Assembly (NCBI RefSeq): GCF_000252995.1
Contig: NC_015761.1
Location: 1-64,000 of the forward strand
DNA length: 64,000 nt
Origin: Salmonella bongori NCTC 12419
GTDB lineage: Bacteria; Pseudomonadota; Gammaproteobacteria; Enterobacterales; Enterobacteriaceae
Reading direction: 5' to 3'
Position numbers and translations under genes: made by a program. Below, in pieces: positions 43,243 through 52,519 of the stretch (the first letter of the stretch is position 1; each line of letters starts with the position of its first letter). The notes under the pieces are model-generated. The model was not told the origin of the DNA. It saw only the letters and a program-made list of their open reading frames with translations, and ran no database searches.

Positions 43243-44958
43243 ATGGGTTCGTTCAAACATCAAAAGAATACACTTCCTGCTCCACGTCCTGCCGTCAATC
43301 AGGGGATTGATAAGCAAAATGCAGTGGTGCTCAACCATACGGCGATTTATGAGCACAGCCTCAGCCAGATTGCAGAAAGTAACACTGTACAAAATGCGCT
43401 GATTATTCTTAATCCGTTTACGACCGCGCCATTGAGCGCCTGGGCCGGTATCTGGAGTGCTGGCACCCGACGTCTGACGTTACGCATCGAGGACGTCGCG
43501 CAAACCGCCCTGCCGGTAGTACAGAATGTGACCCTGGCGGCTGGGGCAAACCTGTTACCGGTACTGGGGCTGGTGGCTGATACCGACAACCGCCTTACGA
43601 TTCAGGAAGACGGCGTGGCGCTGGCAAGCTACATCATTACCACCCAGCCTCTGCCAGCCACCGATTCCGCCGAGGTACAGTTGGGGTTTCCTGTCATTAG
43701 CGTGACGCAACCGGCGACGGAGGCCGGGAAGATGGCGCCGGGCTGCTACTTTATTACCCACTTTGACCGCTATAACTACGCGCTGGACCAGAACGGTACG
43801 GTGCGCTGGTATGTTACCCAGGATTTTCCGTCCTACAATCTGGTGCGGCTCGACAACGGCCATTTTCTTGCCACCTCTGAAGCGAAAAATACCTATCTTG
43901 ATATGTACGAATTCGACATGATGGGGCGGCTACATACTTTTTACGTCCTGGATAACCAGTTCCACCATTCTATCTGGCAGTGGGACAGCAGTACGATTGT
44001 CGCGCCGTCTGAATACACCGCCGGTCGACCTGACAATCTTAACACCAACGAGGATGGCGTTTCGGTGGTTGACCTCTCTACGGGGCTGGAAACCGCGTAT
44101 TACGATCTGGCCATGGTGCTGGATGTCACCCGTCCATCGCGTCCTTCCGGCACCGCGCCGGGCGAAGATCCTGACGTTCAGGACTGGCTACACATTAACC
44201 AGAGTTATGTGAATGACACCAACAATCTGCTGGTGGCTTCCGGTCGTCATCAAAGCGCCGTTTTTGGCGTCGATCTGGAAACGCAGGCGTTGCGCTTTAT
44301 TTTATCCACTCATGACGCCTGGTCGCAGACATATCAGCCTTATTTACTGACCCCCGTCGACGCAGAAGGGAATCCGCTCTATGACTTCAGCAGGCAGGAA
44401 GATATTGATGCCGCCAATCGCGATTTCTGGACCTGGGGTCAGCACAATGTGGTGGAAATCGCCAATGGTAAGCCGGGAATTGTTGAATTTATGGTCTTCG
44501 ACAACGGTAACTTCCGCTCGCGCGATGACAGTAAAAGCCTGTTGCCACCGGATAACTTCAGCCGGATTGTGCACTTCGTTATCGATTTGAACACTATGAC
44601 GGTAACCCGACCGTTTGAATACGGTAAAGAGCTTGGCGCGCGCGGCTACAGCAGTTGCGTTAGTGCTAAGGAAATTCAGGCTAACGGTAATATCGTGGTG
44701 CACTTTGCGGACTGTACGTTTGATGAAAACGGACGCGCCATTTCCTGCCAGCCTGGCGACAGTGATATGGTTGACCCGCAGGAAGGCACTCAGGCGATGG
44801 GCAATCTGATCCTGCAAGAGATTGACCCGACAAGCAAAACGGTGCTGTTTGAAGCCATGATGACGTCGGGCTACTATAAAAATGAAGCGCGCAACGGTGA
44901 AGGTTATCGTTACGATATCACCAGTTTCCGGGTGTATAAGATGGATTTGTACGCCTGA
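43243..44958 (+). CDS. Arylsulfotransferase-family protein, signal-less, copy 2
   Basis: A 571-residue paralogue of the product at 34270-35988, similar over its whole length. Candidate catalytic residues fall at identical positions: H317 (DWLHINQ), R335 (SGRHQSAV) and H401 (WGQHNVVEI), with the NQFHHSI histidines near 241. It starts MGSFKHQKNTLPAPRPAVNQ, with no signal peptide, although homologues such as E. coli AssT are exported. A CTGGAGAGA site precedes the ATG. It ends the island before nhaA. Two divergent copies may differ in donor or acceptor phenols. Confidence 0.83.
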   Translation: MGSFKHQKNTLPAPRPAVNQGIDKQNAVVLNHTAIYEHSLSQIAESNTVQNALIILNPFTTAPLSAWAGIWSAGTRRLTLRIEDVAQTALPVVQNVTLAAGANLLPVLGLVADTDNRLTIQEDGVALASYIITTQPLPATDSAEVQLGFPVISVTQPATEAGKMAPGCYFITHFDRYNYALDQNGTVRWYVTQDFPSYNLVRLDNGHFLATSEAKNTYLDMYEFDMMGRLHTFYVLDNQFHHSIWQWDSSTIVAPSEYTAGRPDNLNTNEDGVSVVDLSTGLETAYYDLAMVLDVTRPSRPSGTAPGEDPDVQDWLHINQSYVNDTNNLLVASGRHQSAVFGVDLETQALRFILSTHDAWSQTYQPYLLTPVDAEGNPLYDFSRQEDIDAANRDFWTWGQHNVVEIANGKPGIVEFMVFDNGNFRSRDDSKSLLPPDNFSRIVHFVIDLNTMTVTRPFEYGKELGARGYSSCVSAKEIQANGNIVVHFADCTFDENGRAISCQPGDSDMVDPQEGTQAMGNLILQEIDPTSKTVLFEAMMTSGYYKNEARNGEGYRYDITSFRVYKMDLYA

Positions 44959-44992
44959 GCGTTATCTCGTCTGAGAAGATAGCGTCTACACT

Positions 44993-45020
44993 AAAGCCCG
45001 ACACAGGCCGGGCTTTATTT
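44993..45020 (+). terminator. Terminator after arylsulfotransferase copy 2
   Basis: AAAGCCCG and CGGGCTTT pair around an ACACAGGC loop, followed by ATTT. It marks the end of the sulfate island. Confidence 0.8.
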
Positions 45021-45123
45021 CGTAAAAAGCGAGCTATCCATCATATATAATCTAATTTTAACGATGATTCGAACGGGGTAAGATAGTGGATTCGAAGAAT
45101 TCACCTGATTGAGAGAATAAAAA

Positions 45124-46290
45124 GTGAAACATCTGCACCGATTTTTTAGCAGCGATGCCTCTGGGGGCATCATTCTCATCATCGCCGCTGCGCTGGCTAT
45201 GCTGATGGCCAATATGGGCGCGACCAGTGGATGGTATCATCATTTTCTGGAGACGCCGGTTCAGTTACGGGTTGGGGCGCTTGAGATCAACAAAAACATG
45301 CTGTTGTGGATCAACGATGCCTTAATGGCGGTGTTTTTCCTGTTGATTGGTCTGGAAGTTAAGCGCGAACTGATGCAGGGCTCATTAGCCAGTCTGCGCC
45401 AGGCCGCCTTCCCGGTGATTGCCGCCATCGGCGGGATGATTGTACCCGCATTGCTCTATCTGGCCTTTAACTATGCCGATCCGGTCACTCGCGAGGGCTG
45501 GGCTATCCCTGCCGCGACGGATATCGCCTTTGCTCTGGGCGTACTGGCGCTGTTGGGTAGCCGTGTTCCGCTGGCGTTGAAAATTTTCCTGATGGCGCTG
45601 GCGATTATCGATGATCTGGGTGCCATCATTATTATCGCGCTGTTTTATACCAGCGATCTTTCAATGGCTTCGTTAGGCGTAGCGGCGTTTGCTATCGCTG
45701 TGCTGGCGTTATTGAACCTGTGTGGCGTCAGACGGACGGGCGTGTATATTCTGGTTGGCGCGGTGCTGTGGACGGCGGTCCTGAAGTCCGGCGTTCACGC
45801 GACGCTGGCAGGCGTTATTGTCGGCTTCTTCATTCCGTTGAAAGAAAAACATGGCCGTTCGCCAGCGAAGCGTCTGGAGCACGTTCTGCACCCGTGGGTG
45901 GCGTACCTAATCCTGCCGCTGTTCGCTTTTGCGAATGCTGGCGTTTCGCTTCAGGGGGTCACAATTGAGGGGCTAACCTCAATGCTACCGCTGGGGATTA
46001 TTGCCGGTCTGCTGATTGGTAAGCCGCTGGGAATTAGCCTGTTTTGCTGGCTGGCGCTGCGTCTGAAACTGGCGCATCTGCCGCAGGGGACCACGTATCA
46101 GCAAATTATGGCGGTCGGTATTTTGTGCGGGATTGGCTTTACGATGTCGATCTTCATTGCCAGTCTGGCGTTTGGCAGCGTCGATCCGGAGCTTATTAAC
46201 TGGGCGAAATTGGGCATTTTGATTGGCTCATTGCTCTCTGCCGTGGTGGGGTATAGCTGGTTACGTGCGCGTTTAAACGCGCCGGCATAA
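45124..46290 (+). CDS. nhaA: Na+/H+ antiporter NhaA
   Basis: An inner-membrane antiporter that exports sodium in exchange for two protons, for salt and alkaline pH tolerance. The 388 residues have about twelve spans. The ion-binding aspartates D163 and D164 are in AIIDDLGAII, and the discontinuous helix segments with AIPAATDIAFALG are present. It starts with GTG, as in E. coli. nhaR follows after 61 bases and its product activates nhaA. Confidence 0.98.
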   Translation: MKHLHRFFSSDASGGIILIIAAALAMLMANMGATSGWYHHFLETPVQLRVGALEINKNMLLWINDALMAVFFLLIGLEVKRELMQGSLASLRQAAFPVIAAIGGMIVPALLYLAFNYADPVTREGWAIPAATDIAFALGVLALLGSRVPLALKIFLMALAIIDDLGAIIIIALFYTSDLSMASLGVAAFAIAVLALLNLCGVRRTGVYILVGAVLWTAVLKSGVHATLAGVIVGFFIPLKEKHGRSPAKRLEHVLHPWVAYLILPLFAFANAGVSLQGVTIEGLTSMLPLGIIAGLLIGKPLGISLFCWLALRLKLAHLPQGTTYQQIMAVGILCGIGFTMSIFIASLAFGSVDPELINWAKLGILIGSLLSAVVGYSWLRARLNAPA

Positions 46291-46351
46291 TGGGGATAAG
46301 GGAAAGGGGAGCGATGTATCGCTCCCTCAGTGACTGTGAGCAGGGAGAGAA

Positions 46352-47257
46352 ATGAGCATGTCTCATATTAACTACAACCACCTTTACTACTTCTGGCATG
46401 TTTATAAAGAGGGTTCCGTTGTGGGCGCTGCAGAGGCGCTTTTTTTGACGCCGCAAACCATTACCGGCCAAATCAAAGCACTGGAAGAGCGTTTACAGGG
46501 AAAGCTATTCAAACGTAAGGGACGCGGCCTCGAACCCAGCGAACTGGGCGAACTGGTTTTTCGTTATGCGGATAAAATGTTTACGTTAAGCCAGGAGATG
46601 CTGGATATCGTCAACTACCGTAAAGAGTCGAACCTGCTGTTCGACGTCGGTGTTGCTGACGCTTTATCCAAACGTCTGGTCAGTAGCGTTCTGGATGCGG
46701 CGGTGGTGGAGGACGAACCTATTCACCTGCGCTGTTTTGAATCGACGCACGAAATGTTGCTCGAACAACTTAGCCAGCACAAGCTGGATATGATTATCTC
46801 TGATTGCCCGATAGACTCCACGCAGCAGGAGGGGCTCTTTTCGGTGAAAATCGGCGAATGCAGCGTCAGTTTCTGGTGTACGAATCCGCTTCCCGAAAAA
46901 GCGTTCCCGGCCTGCCTGGAAGAGCGGCGGTTGCTGGTGCCAGGGCGTCGCTCGATGCTGGGACGCAAGCTGTTGAACTGGTTTAATTCGCAGGGGTTAC
47001 AGGTTGAGATTCTCGGCGAGTTTGACGATGCGGCGTTAATGAAGGCGTTTGGCGCGACGCATAATGCGATTTTCGTGGCGCCGAGCCTTTATTCACTGGA
47101 TTTTTATGCTGACGAATCGGTCATAGAGATTGGGCGCGTTGAAAATGTCATGGAAGAATATCATGCGATTTTTGCCGAGAGAATGATTCAGCATCCGGCG
47201 GTACAGCGGATTTGTAATGCGGATTACACGGCATTGTTTACACCGGTAAGCAAATAG
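46352..47257 (+). CDS. nhaR: LysR-family sodium-responsive activator NhaR
   Basis: A 301-residue LysR-type activator of nhaA (and, in E. coli, osmC and pgaABCD), responding to Na+ and pH. The N-terminal winged helix reads NYNHLYYFWHVYKEGSVVGAAEAL then LTPQTITGQIKALE (about 6-50), followed by a ligand domain of normal length. GGGAGAG precedes the ATG. The next gene is rpsT after REP elements. From memory, S. Typhimurium LT2 has a glycosidase and a sugar symporter gene at this junction, which this window lacks. Confidence 0.97.
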   Translation: MSMSHINYNHLYYFWHVYKEGSVVGAAEALFLTPQTITGQIKALEERLQGKLFKRKGRGLEPSELGELVFRYADKMFTLSQEMLDIVNYRKESNLLFDVGVADALSKRLVSSVLDAAVVEDEPIHLRCFESTHEMLLEQLSQHKLDMIISDCPIDSTQQEGLFSVKIGECSVSFWCTNPLPEKAFPACLEERRLLVPGRRSMLGRKLLNWFNSQGLQVEILGEFDDAALMKAFGATHNAIFVAPSLYSLDFYADESVIEIGRVENVMEEYHAIFAERMIQHPAVQRICNADYTALFTPVSK

Positions 47258-47324
47258 AGCGTCTGTTACCGCTAGCGCGTTCAGTGCTGCCAGTAGATTT
47301 AACGCCGATATCCGGCGATATGGT

Positions 47325-47411
47325 GTTGCCTGATGGCGCTACGCTTATCAGACCTACGGACTATCGCTATTTTCTGTAGGCCGGATTAGGGGATTACGCC
47401 ACCATCCGGCA
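47325..47411. repeat. BIME between nhaR and rpsT
   Basis: Two REP units in opposite orientation: TTGCCTGATGGCGCTACGCTTATCAGAC (47325-47352) and GTAGGCCGGATTAG...CATCCGGCA (47376-47411). They lie between convergent genes. Confidence 0.85.
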
Positions 47412-47416
47412 GGCAT

Positions 47417-47444
47417 AAAAAAACCCGCTTTCGCGGGTTTTTTC
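47417..47444 (-). terminator. rpsT terminator
   Basis: AAAACCCGC and GCGGGTTTT pair around TTTC. A tracts on the left and T tracts on the right make it bidirectional. It sits 23 bases past the rpsT stop. Confidence 0.93.
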
Positions 47445-47466
47445 ACAAAGCGTCAACAAGCGGCGA

Positions 47467-47730
47467 TTAAGCCAGTTTGTTGATCTGTGCAGTCAGGTTA
47501 GCCTTATGACGTGCAGCTTTGTTTTTGTGGATCAGACCTTTAGCAGCCTGACGGTCCACGATCGGTTGCATTTCGTTAAATGCTTTCAGTGCAGCAGCTT
47601 TGTCGCCAGCTTCGATAGCTGCGTATACTTTCTTGATGAAAGTACGCATCATAGAGCGACGGCTTGCGTTGTGCTTACGAGCCTTTTCAGACTGAACGGC
47701 GCGCTTCTTAGCTGATTTGATATTAGCCAA
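47467..47730 (-). CDS. rpsT: 30S ribosomal protein S20
   Basis: The 87-residue S20 ([16 protein letters not shown]), rich in Lys, Arg and Ala, binds 16S rRNA during 30S assembly. It uses a TTG start, as the E. coli gene does; the rare start is part of its known post-transcriptional autoregulation. It has its own terminator and upstream promoter region. Confidence 0.98.
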
Positions 47731-47832
47731 GGTCCAACTCCCAAATGTGTTCTATATGGACAATTCAAAGGCCGAGGAATATGCCCTTTTAGCCTTCTTT
47801 TGTCAATGGATTTGTGCAAATAAGCGCCGTTA

Positions 47833-48051
47833 ATGTGGCGACGCTCGTTACGTAGTGATGGCGCAGGATTCTATCAGCTTGGGGCCTGTGAATACAGCTT
47901 TTCCATGATAAAAATTGCATTAATCGCTGTGCTTTGGGGCCGGATTTGTCGCATGGCGATGAAAACCATCTTCTTTATGTTTTATCAGGGCAATCGCTGG
48001 TTAACCTTGACCGCTGTACAAGGTATACTCTTGCGATTTTCACTGTTTTGA
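47833..48051 (+). CDS. yaaY: Small protein YaaY-like (dubious coding)
   Basis: A 72-codon frame just upstream of ribF that aligns with E. coli YaaY: RSLRSDGAGFYQL near the start and LTLTAVQGILLRFSLF at the end. The middle is poorly conserved, and E. coli YaaY itself has no known function. Conservation may reflect ribF promoter and leader sequence rather than protein. It ends seven bases before ribF. Confidence 0.35.
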   Translation: MWRRSLRSDGAGFYQLGACEYSFSMIKIALIAVLWGRICRMAMKTIFFMFYQGNRWLTLTAVQGILLRFSLF

Positions 48052-48058
48052 GCCAGAC

Positions 48059-48997
48059 ATGAAGCTGATACGCGGCATACATAATCTTAGGCAGGCCCCG
48101 CATGGGTGTGTGCTGACCATTGGTAATTTCGACGGCGTACATCGCGGCCATCGCGCCTTACTGCAGGGCTTGCAGGAGGAGGGGCGTAGACGCGGGCTGC
48201 CAGTGGTGGTCATGATTTTCGAACCGCAACCTCTGGAGCTGTTTGCAACGGATAAAGCGCCGGCTCGCCTGACGCGTCTGCGTGAAAAACTGCATTACCT
48301 TGGGCAGTGCGGCGTAGACTATGTGCTGTGCGTGAGGTTTGATCGTCGCTTTGCCGCGCTTACGGCGCAAAATTTTATCAGCGACCTGCTGGTGGATCGA
48401 CTCGGCGTCCAGTTTCTTGCCGTTGGCGATGATTTCCGCTTTGGTGCTGGCCGTGCGGGCGATTTCTTGTTATTACAGAAGGCGGGAGCGGAGTATGGTT
48501 TTGCTGTATCCAGCACCCAAACCTTTTGCGAAGGTGGTGTGCGTATCAGTAGTACCGCAGTGAGACAAGCGCTGGCGCAAGATAATCTGGCGCTTGCCGA
48601 AAGCCTGCTGGGACATCCCTTTACTATCTCCGGGCGTGTCGTTCATGGCGATGAATTGGGACGCACCATTGGCTTTCCGACGGCGAACTTACCGCTACGC
48701 CGCCAGGTTTCCCCAGTGAAAGGGGTCTATGCGGTGGAAGTGACCGGGCTTGGCGAGAAGCCGTTACCCGGCGTGGCAAACATTGGCACCCGTCCTACGG
48801 TGGCGGGTGTACGTCAACAGTTAGAAGTGCATTTGCTGGACGTTGTAATGGACCTTTATGGTCGCCATATAGATGTCATTCTGCGTAAAAAAATACGCAA
48901 TGAGCAGCGATTCGCTTCGCTTGATGAGTTAAAAGCGCAGATTGTGCGTGATGAATTAACGGCCCGCGAGTTTTTTGGGCTATCAAAACCGGCGTAA
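48059..48997 (+). CDS. ribF: Bifunctional riboflavin kinase / FAD synthetase
   Basis: Makes FMN from riboflavin and then FAD, in the cytoplasm. The 312 residues contain the N-terminal adenylyltransferase domain (LTIGNFDGVHRGHRALL near residue 20, VGDDFRFGAGRAGD near 120) and the C-terminal kinase domain (GRVVHGDELGRTIGFPTANL near residue 190). First gene of the ribF-ileS-lspA-fkpB-ispH cluster; ileS starts 32 bases on. Confidence 0.98.
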   Translation: MKLIRGIHNLRQAPHGCVLTIGNFDGVHRGHRALLQGLQEEGRRRGLPVVVMIFEPQPLELFATDKAPARLTRLREKLHYLGQCGVDYVLCVRFDRRFAALTAQNFISDLLVDRLGVQFLAVGDDFRFGAGRAGDFLLLQKAGAEYGFAVSSTQTFCEGGVRISSTAVRQALAQDNLALAESLLGHPFTISGRVVHGDELGRTIGFPTANLPLRRQVSPVKGVYAVEVTGLGEKPLPGVANIGTRPTVAGVRQQLEVHLLDVVMDLYGRHIDVILRKKIRNEQRFASLDELKAQIVRDELTAREFFGLSKPA

Positions 48998-49029
48998 GCC
49001 TACGTGATAAATACGGAAACGAGAATCTG

Positions 49030-51864
49030 ATGAGTGACTATAAATCAACCCTGAATTTGCCGGAAACAGGGTTCCCGATGCGTGGCGATCTCGCCAAACG
49101 CGAGCCGGGAATGCTGGCGCGTTGGACTGATGATGACCTGTACGGCATCATTCGTGCGGCCAAAAAAGGCAAAAAAACCTTCATTCTGCATGATGGCCCT
49201 CCTTATGCGAATGGCAGCATTCATATTGGTCACTCGGTTAATAAGATTCTGAAAGACATTATCGTCAAGTCCAAAGGGCTTTCAGGATTTGACTCGCCTT
49301 ACGTACCGGGGTGGGACTGTCATGGTCTGCCGATCGAGCTAAAAGTGGAGCAGGAGTACGGCAAGCCGGGCGAGAAATTCACCGCCGCTGAATTCCGCGC
49401 CAAGTGCCGCGAATATGCCGCCACTCAGGTGGACGGTCAGCGTAAAGACTTTATCCGTCTGGGCGTACTGGGTGACTGGTCGCATCCGTATTTGACGATG
49501 GACTTCAAAACCGAAGCCAACATCATTCGCGCGCTGGGCAAAATCATCAGCAATGGCCACCTGCATAAAGGCGCTAAGCCGGTACACTGGTGTGTAGACT
49601 GCCGTTCCGCGCTGGCGGAAGCAGAAGTGGAATACTACGACAAAACCTCGCCATCTATCGACGTAGCGTTCCAGGCGGCCGATCAGGATGCGGTAAAAGC
49701 GAAGTTTGGTCTGCCGGGCGTGAGCGGCCCAATCTCGTTGGTTATCTGGACCACCACCCCGTGGACGCTGCCGGCGAACCGCGCGATTTCTCTGGCGCCG
49801 GATTTCGACTATGCGTTGGTGCAAATCGACGGACAGGCGCTGATTCTGGCGAAAGATTTAGTTGAGAGTGTCATGCAGCGCATCGGCGTTGCCGATTACA
49901 CCGTGCTGGGCACCGTTAAAGGCGCGGAGCTGGAACTGCTACGTTTTACCCATCCGTTTATGGGCTTCGACGTGCCGGCAATCCTTGGCGATCACGTCAC
50001 GCTGGATGCCGGTACCGGCGCGGTACATACTGCGCCAGGCCACGGTCCGGACGACTACGTTATCGGTCAAAAATACGGGCTTGAAACCGCTAACCCGGTA
50101 GGACCGGACGGTGCTTACCTGCCGGGGACTTATCCGACCCTTGACGGGGTGAACGTTTTTAAAGCGAACGATATCGTCGTTGCGCTGCTGAGCGAAAAAG
50201 GCGCGCTGCTGCATGTCGAAAAAATGCAGCATAGCTACCCGTGCTGCTGGCGTCACAAAACGCCTATCATCTTCCGTGCCACGCCGCAGTGGTTCGTTAG
50301 CATGGATCAGAAGGGGCTGCGTGCGCAGTCGCTCAAAGAGATCAAAGGCGTGCAGTGGATCCCGGACTGGGGTCAGGCGCGTATCGAGTCGATGGTCGCC
50401 AATCGCCCGGACTGGTGTATTTCTCGTCAGCGTACCTGGGGCGTGCCGATGTCGCTGTTCGTACATAAAGAAACGCAGGAACTGCTCCCGCTTGAACGTA
50501 CTCTGGCGGCAATGGAAGACGTGGCGAAACGCGTCGAAGTTGACGGCATTCAGGCATGGTGGGATCTCGACCCGAAAGAGATCCTCGGCGAAGATGCTGA
50601 TCAGTACGAGAAAGTGCCGGATACGTTGGACGTGTGGTTTGATTCCGGTTCCACAAGTTATTCGGTAGTTGATGCGCGCCCGGAGTTTGCCGGTCACGCT
50701 GCCGACATGTATCTGGAAGGATCTGACCAGCATCGCGGCTGGTTTATGTCATCCCTGATGATTAGCGTGGCGATGAAAGGCAAAGCGCCCTACCGCCAGG
50801 TGCTGACTCACGGCTTCACCGTTGATGGTCAGGGACGTAAGATGTCCAAGTCCATTGGCAACACGGTGTCGCCGCAGGATGTCATGAATAAACTGGGCGC
50901 GGATATCCTGCGTCTGTGGGTGGCGTCTACCGACTATACCGGTGAAATGGCCGTTTCTGATGAGATCCTCAAACGCGCTGCCGACAGCTATCGCCGTATT
51001 CGTAATACCGCGCGTTTCCTGCTGGCGAACCTTAATGGCTTCAATCCAGCCACCGACATGGTAAAACCGGAAGAGATGGTGGTACTGGATCGCTGGGCGG
51101 TGGGATGCGCGAAAACGGCGCAGGAAGAGATTCTGAAGGCATACGACGCTTACGACTTCCATGAAGTGGTACAGCGCCTGATGCGTTTCTGCTCCGTTGA
51201 AATGGGCTCGTTCTATCTCGACATCATTAAAGACCGCCAGTACACCGCGAAGGCGGACAGTGTCGCGCGTCGCAGTTGCCAGACCGCGTTGTACCATATC
51301 GCAGAAGCGCTGGTGCGCTGGATGGCGCCGATCATGTCCTTCACCGCCGATGAAATCTGGGGCTATCTGCCGGGCGAACGTGAAAAATATGTGTTCACTG
51401 GCGAATGGTACGACGGTTTGTTCGGCCTGGAGGAGAATGAGGAATTTAATGACGCATTCTGGGATGATGTCCGCTATATCAAGGACCAGGTCAACAAAGA
51501 GCTGGAAAATCAGAAAGCTAATGGCATCAAATCGAATCTGGAAGCAAAAGTGACGCTGAAATATGCGGACGATGCTAAAGGTACGATCAAGAAGCTGAAA
51601 CTGTTGGGTGAAGAGGTCAGATTTATCTTCATTACTTCCCAGTTCGTGATTTCTGAGCAAGCGGGGGGGATTGACGATGAGAATATCCAGTACAATGCTG
51701 GTAATACGACAGTTCAGGCCGTGGTAACGCGTGCCGAGGGTGAGAAATGTCCGCGTTGCTGGCATTACACTACTGATGTCGGCAAGGTGGCGGAACACGC
51801 AGATATCTGCGGACGCTGTGTCAGCAACATCGCCGGTACTGGCGAACAACGTAAATTTGCCTGA
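49030..51864 (+). CDS. ileS: Isoleucyl-tRNA synthetase
   Basis: A class I synthetase of 944 residues that charges tRNA-Ile. The HIGH-type motif is PPYANGSIHIGHSVN (about residue 58-72), the CP1 editing domain has WTTTPWTLPANRA (about 240), KMSKS is in GRKMSKSIGN (about 600), and the C-terminal zinc site uses CPRCWHY and CGRCV (about 900-930). A few residues (EEVR...FVISEQAGGIDD region) make the C-terminal part slightly longer than I recall for the E. coli enzyme. The stop overlaps the lspA start (TGATG). Confidence 0.99.
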   Translation: MSDYKSTLNLPETGFPMRGDLAKREPGMLARWTDDDLYGIIRAAKKGKKTFILHDGPPYANGSIHIGHSVNKILKDIIVKSKGLSGFDSPYVPGWDCHGLPIELKVEQEYGKPGEKFTAAEFRAKCREYAATQVDGQRKDFIRLGVLGDWSHPYLTMDFKTEANIIRALGKIISNGHLHKGAKPVHWCVDCRSALAEAEVEYYDKTSPSIDVAFQAADQDAVKAKFGLPGVSGPISLVIWTTTPWTLPANRAISLAPDFDYALVQIDGQALILAKDLVESVMQRIGVADYTVLGTVKGAELELLRFTHPFMGFDVPAILGDHVTLDAGTGAVHTAPGHGPDDYVIGQKYGLETANPVGPDGAYLPGTYPTLDGVNVFKANDIVVALLSEKGALLHVEKMQHSYPCCWRHKTPIIFRATPQWFVSMDQKGLRAQSLKEIKGVQWIPDWGQARIESMVANRPDWCISRQRTWGVPMSLFVHKETQELLPLERTLAAMEDVAKRVEVDGIQAWWDLDPKEILGEDADQYEKVPDTLDVWFDSGSTSYSVVDARPEFAGHAADMYLEGSDQHRGWFMSSLMISVAMKGKAPYRQVLTHGFTVDGQGRKMSKSIGNTVSPQDVMNKLGADILRLWVASTDYTGEMAVSDEILKRAADSYRRIRNTARFLLANLNGFNPATDMVKPEEMVVLDRWAVGCAKTAQEEILKAYDAYDFHEVVQRLMRFCSVEMGSFYLDIIKDRQYTAKADSVARRSCQTALYHIAEALVRWMAPIMSFTADEIWGYLPGEREKYVFTGEWYDGLFGLEENEEFNDAFWDDVRYIKDQVNKELENQKANGIKSNLEAKVTLKYADDAKGTIKKLKLLGEEVRFIFITSQFVISEQAGGIDDENIQYNAGNTTVQAVVTRAEGEKCPRCWHYTTDVGKVAEHADICGRCVSNIAGTGEQRKFA

Positions 51865-52361
51865 TGAGTAAACCACTCTGTTCAACAGGACTACGCTGGC
51901 TGTGGCTGGTGGTAGTCGTGCTGATTATCGATTTGGGCAGCAAGTACCTGATCCTCCAGAATTTCGCTCTGGGGGATACGGTAGGGCTGTTCCCGTCGCT
52001 TAATCTGCATTATGCGCGTAACTACGGTGCGGCATTCAGCTTCCTGGCGGATAGCGGCGGCTGGCAGCGCTGGTTTTTTGCCGGGATTGCGATCGGTATC
52101 TGCGTGATCCTTGTGGTGATGATGTATCGCGCGAAAGCGTCGCAGAAGCTGAATAACATCGCGTATGCGCTCATCATTGGCGGCGCGCTGGGTAATTTGT
52201 TTGACCGTCTGTGGCACGGCTTTGTTGTCGATATGATTGACTTCTACGTCGGCGACTGGCATTTCGCGACGTTCAACCTTGCCGATAGCGCGATCTGTAT
52301 CGGCGCGGCGCTGATCGTGCTGGAAGGCTTTTTGCCATCGAAAGAGAAAAAAACAGCCTGA
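51864..52361 (+). CDS. lspA: Signal peptidase II (lipoprotein signal peptidase)
   Basis: An inner-membrane aspartic protease that cleaves prolipoprotein signal peptides after lipid addition. The 165 residues form four spans. The catalytic aspartates lie in GNLFDRLWHGFVVDMIDFY and FNLADSAI, and NYGAAFSFL is the conserved substrate-site segment. The start overlaps the ileS stop by one base, so translation is coupled. Confidence 0.98.
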   Translation: MSKPLCSTGLRWLWLVVVVLIIDLGSKYLILQNFALGDTVGLFPSLNLHYARNYGAAFSFLADSGGWQRWFFAGIAIGICVILVVMMYRAKASQKLNNIAYALIIGGALGNLFDRLWHGFVVDMIDFYVGDWHFATFNLADSAICIGAALIVLEGFLPSKEKKTA

Positions 52362-52398
52362 GTGCTACCGGATATCGCTTATCAGGTTTGGTTATTTT

Positions 52399-52472
52399 GC
52401 AGGCCTGATAAGCGTAGCGTCATCAGGCAAACTTTGTGCCGGATAGCGCGAAAGCGCCTTATCCGGCACAAG
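52399..52472. repeat. BIME between lspA and fkpB
   Basis: Two REP units: AGGCCTGATAAGCGTAGCGTCATCAGGC (52400-52428) and GTGCCGGATAGCGCG...CGCCTTATCCGGCAC (52436-52470). They are unusual in sitting inside an apparent operon, where they could stabilise the upstream mRNA segment or reduce read-through. Confidence 0.85.
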
Positions 52473-52519
52473 GTTTTATCGTCCTTTGTGCCTTAGGGCA
52501 AAACACGTGAGCAATTTGC

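Noticed and set aside
43133..43402. 89-codon frame between the zinc-ribbon gene and arylsulfotransferase copy 2
   Set aside because: Overlaps the well-supported arylsulfotransferase start in another frame; no ribosome site.
50749..51885. 378-codon frame antisense to ileS
   Set aside because: A shadow of ileS without motifs or a ribosome site.
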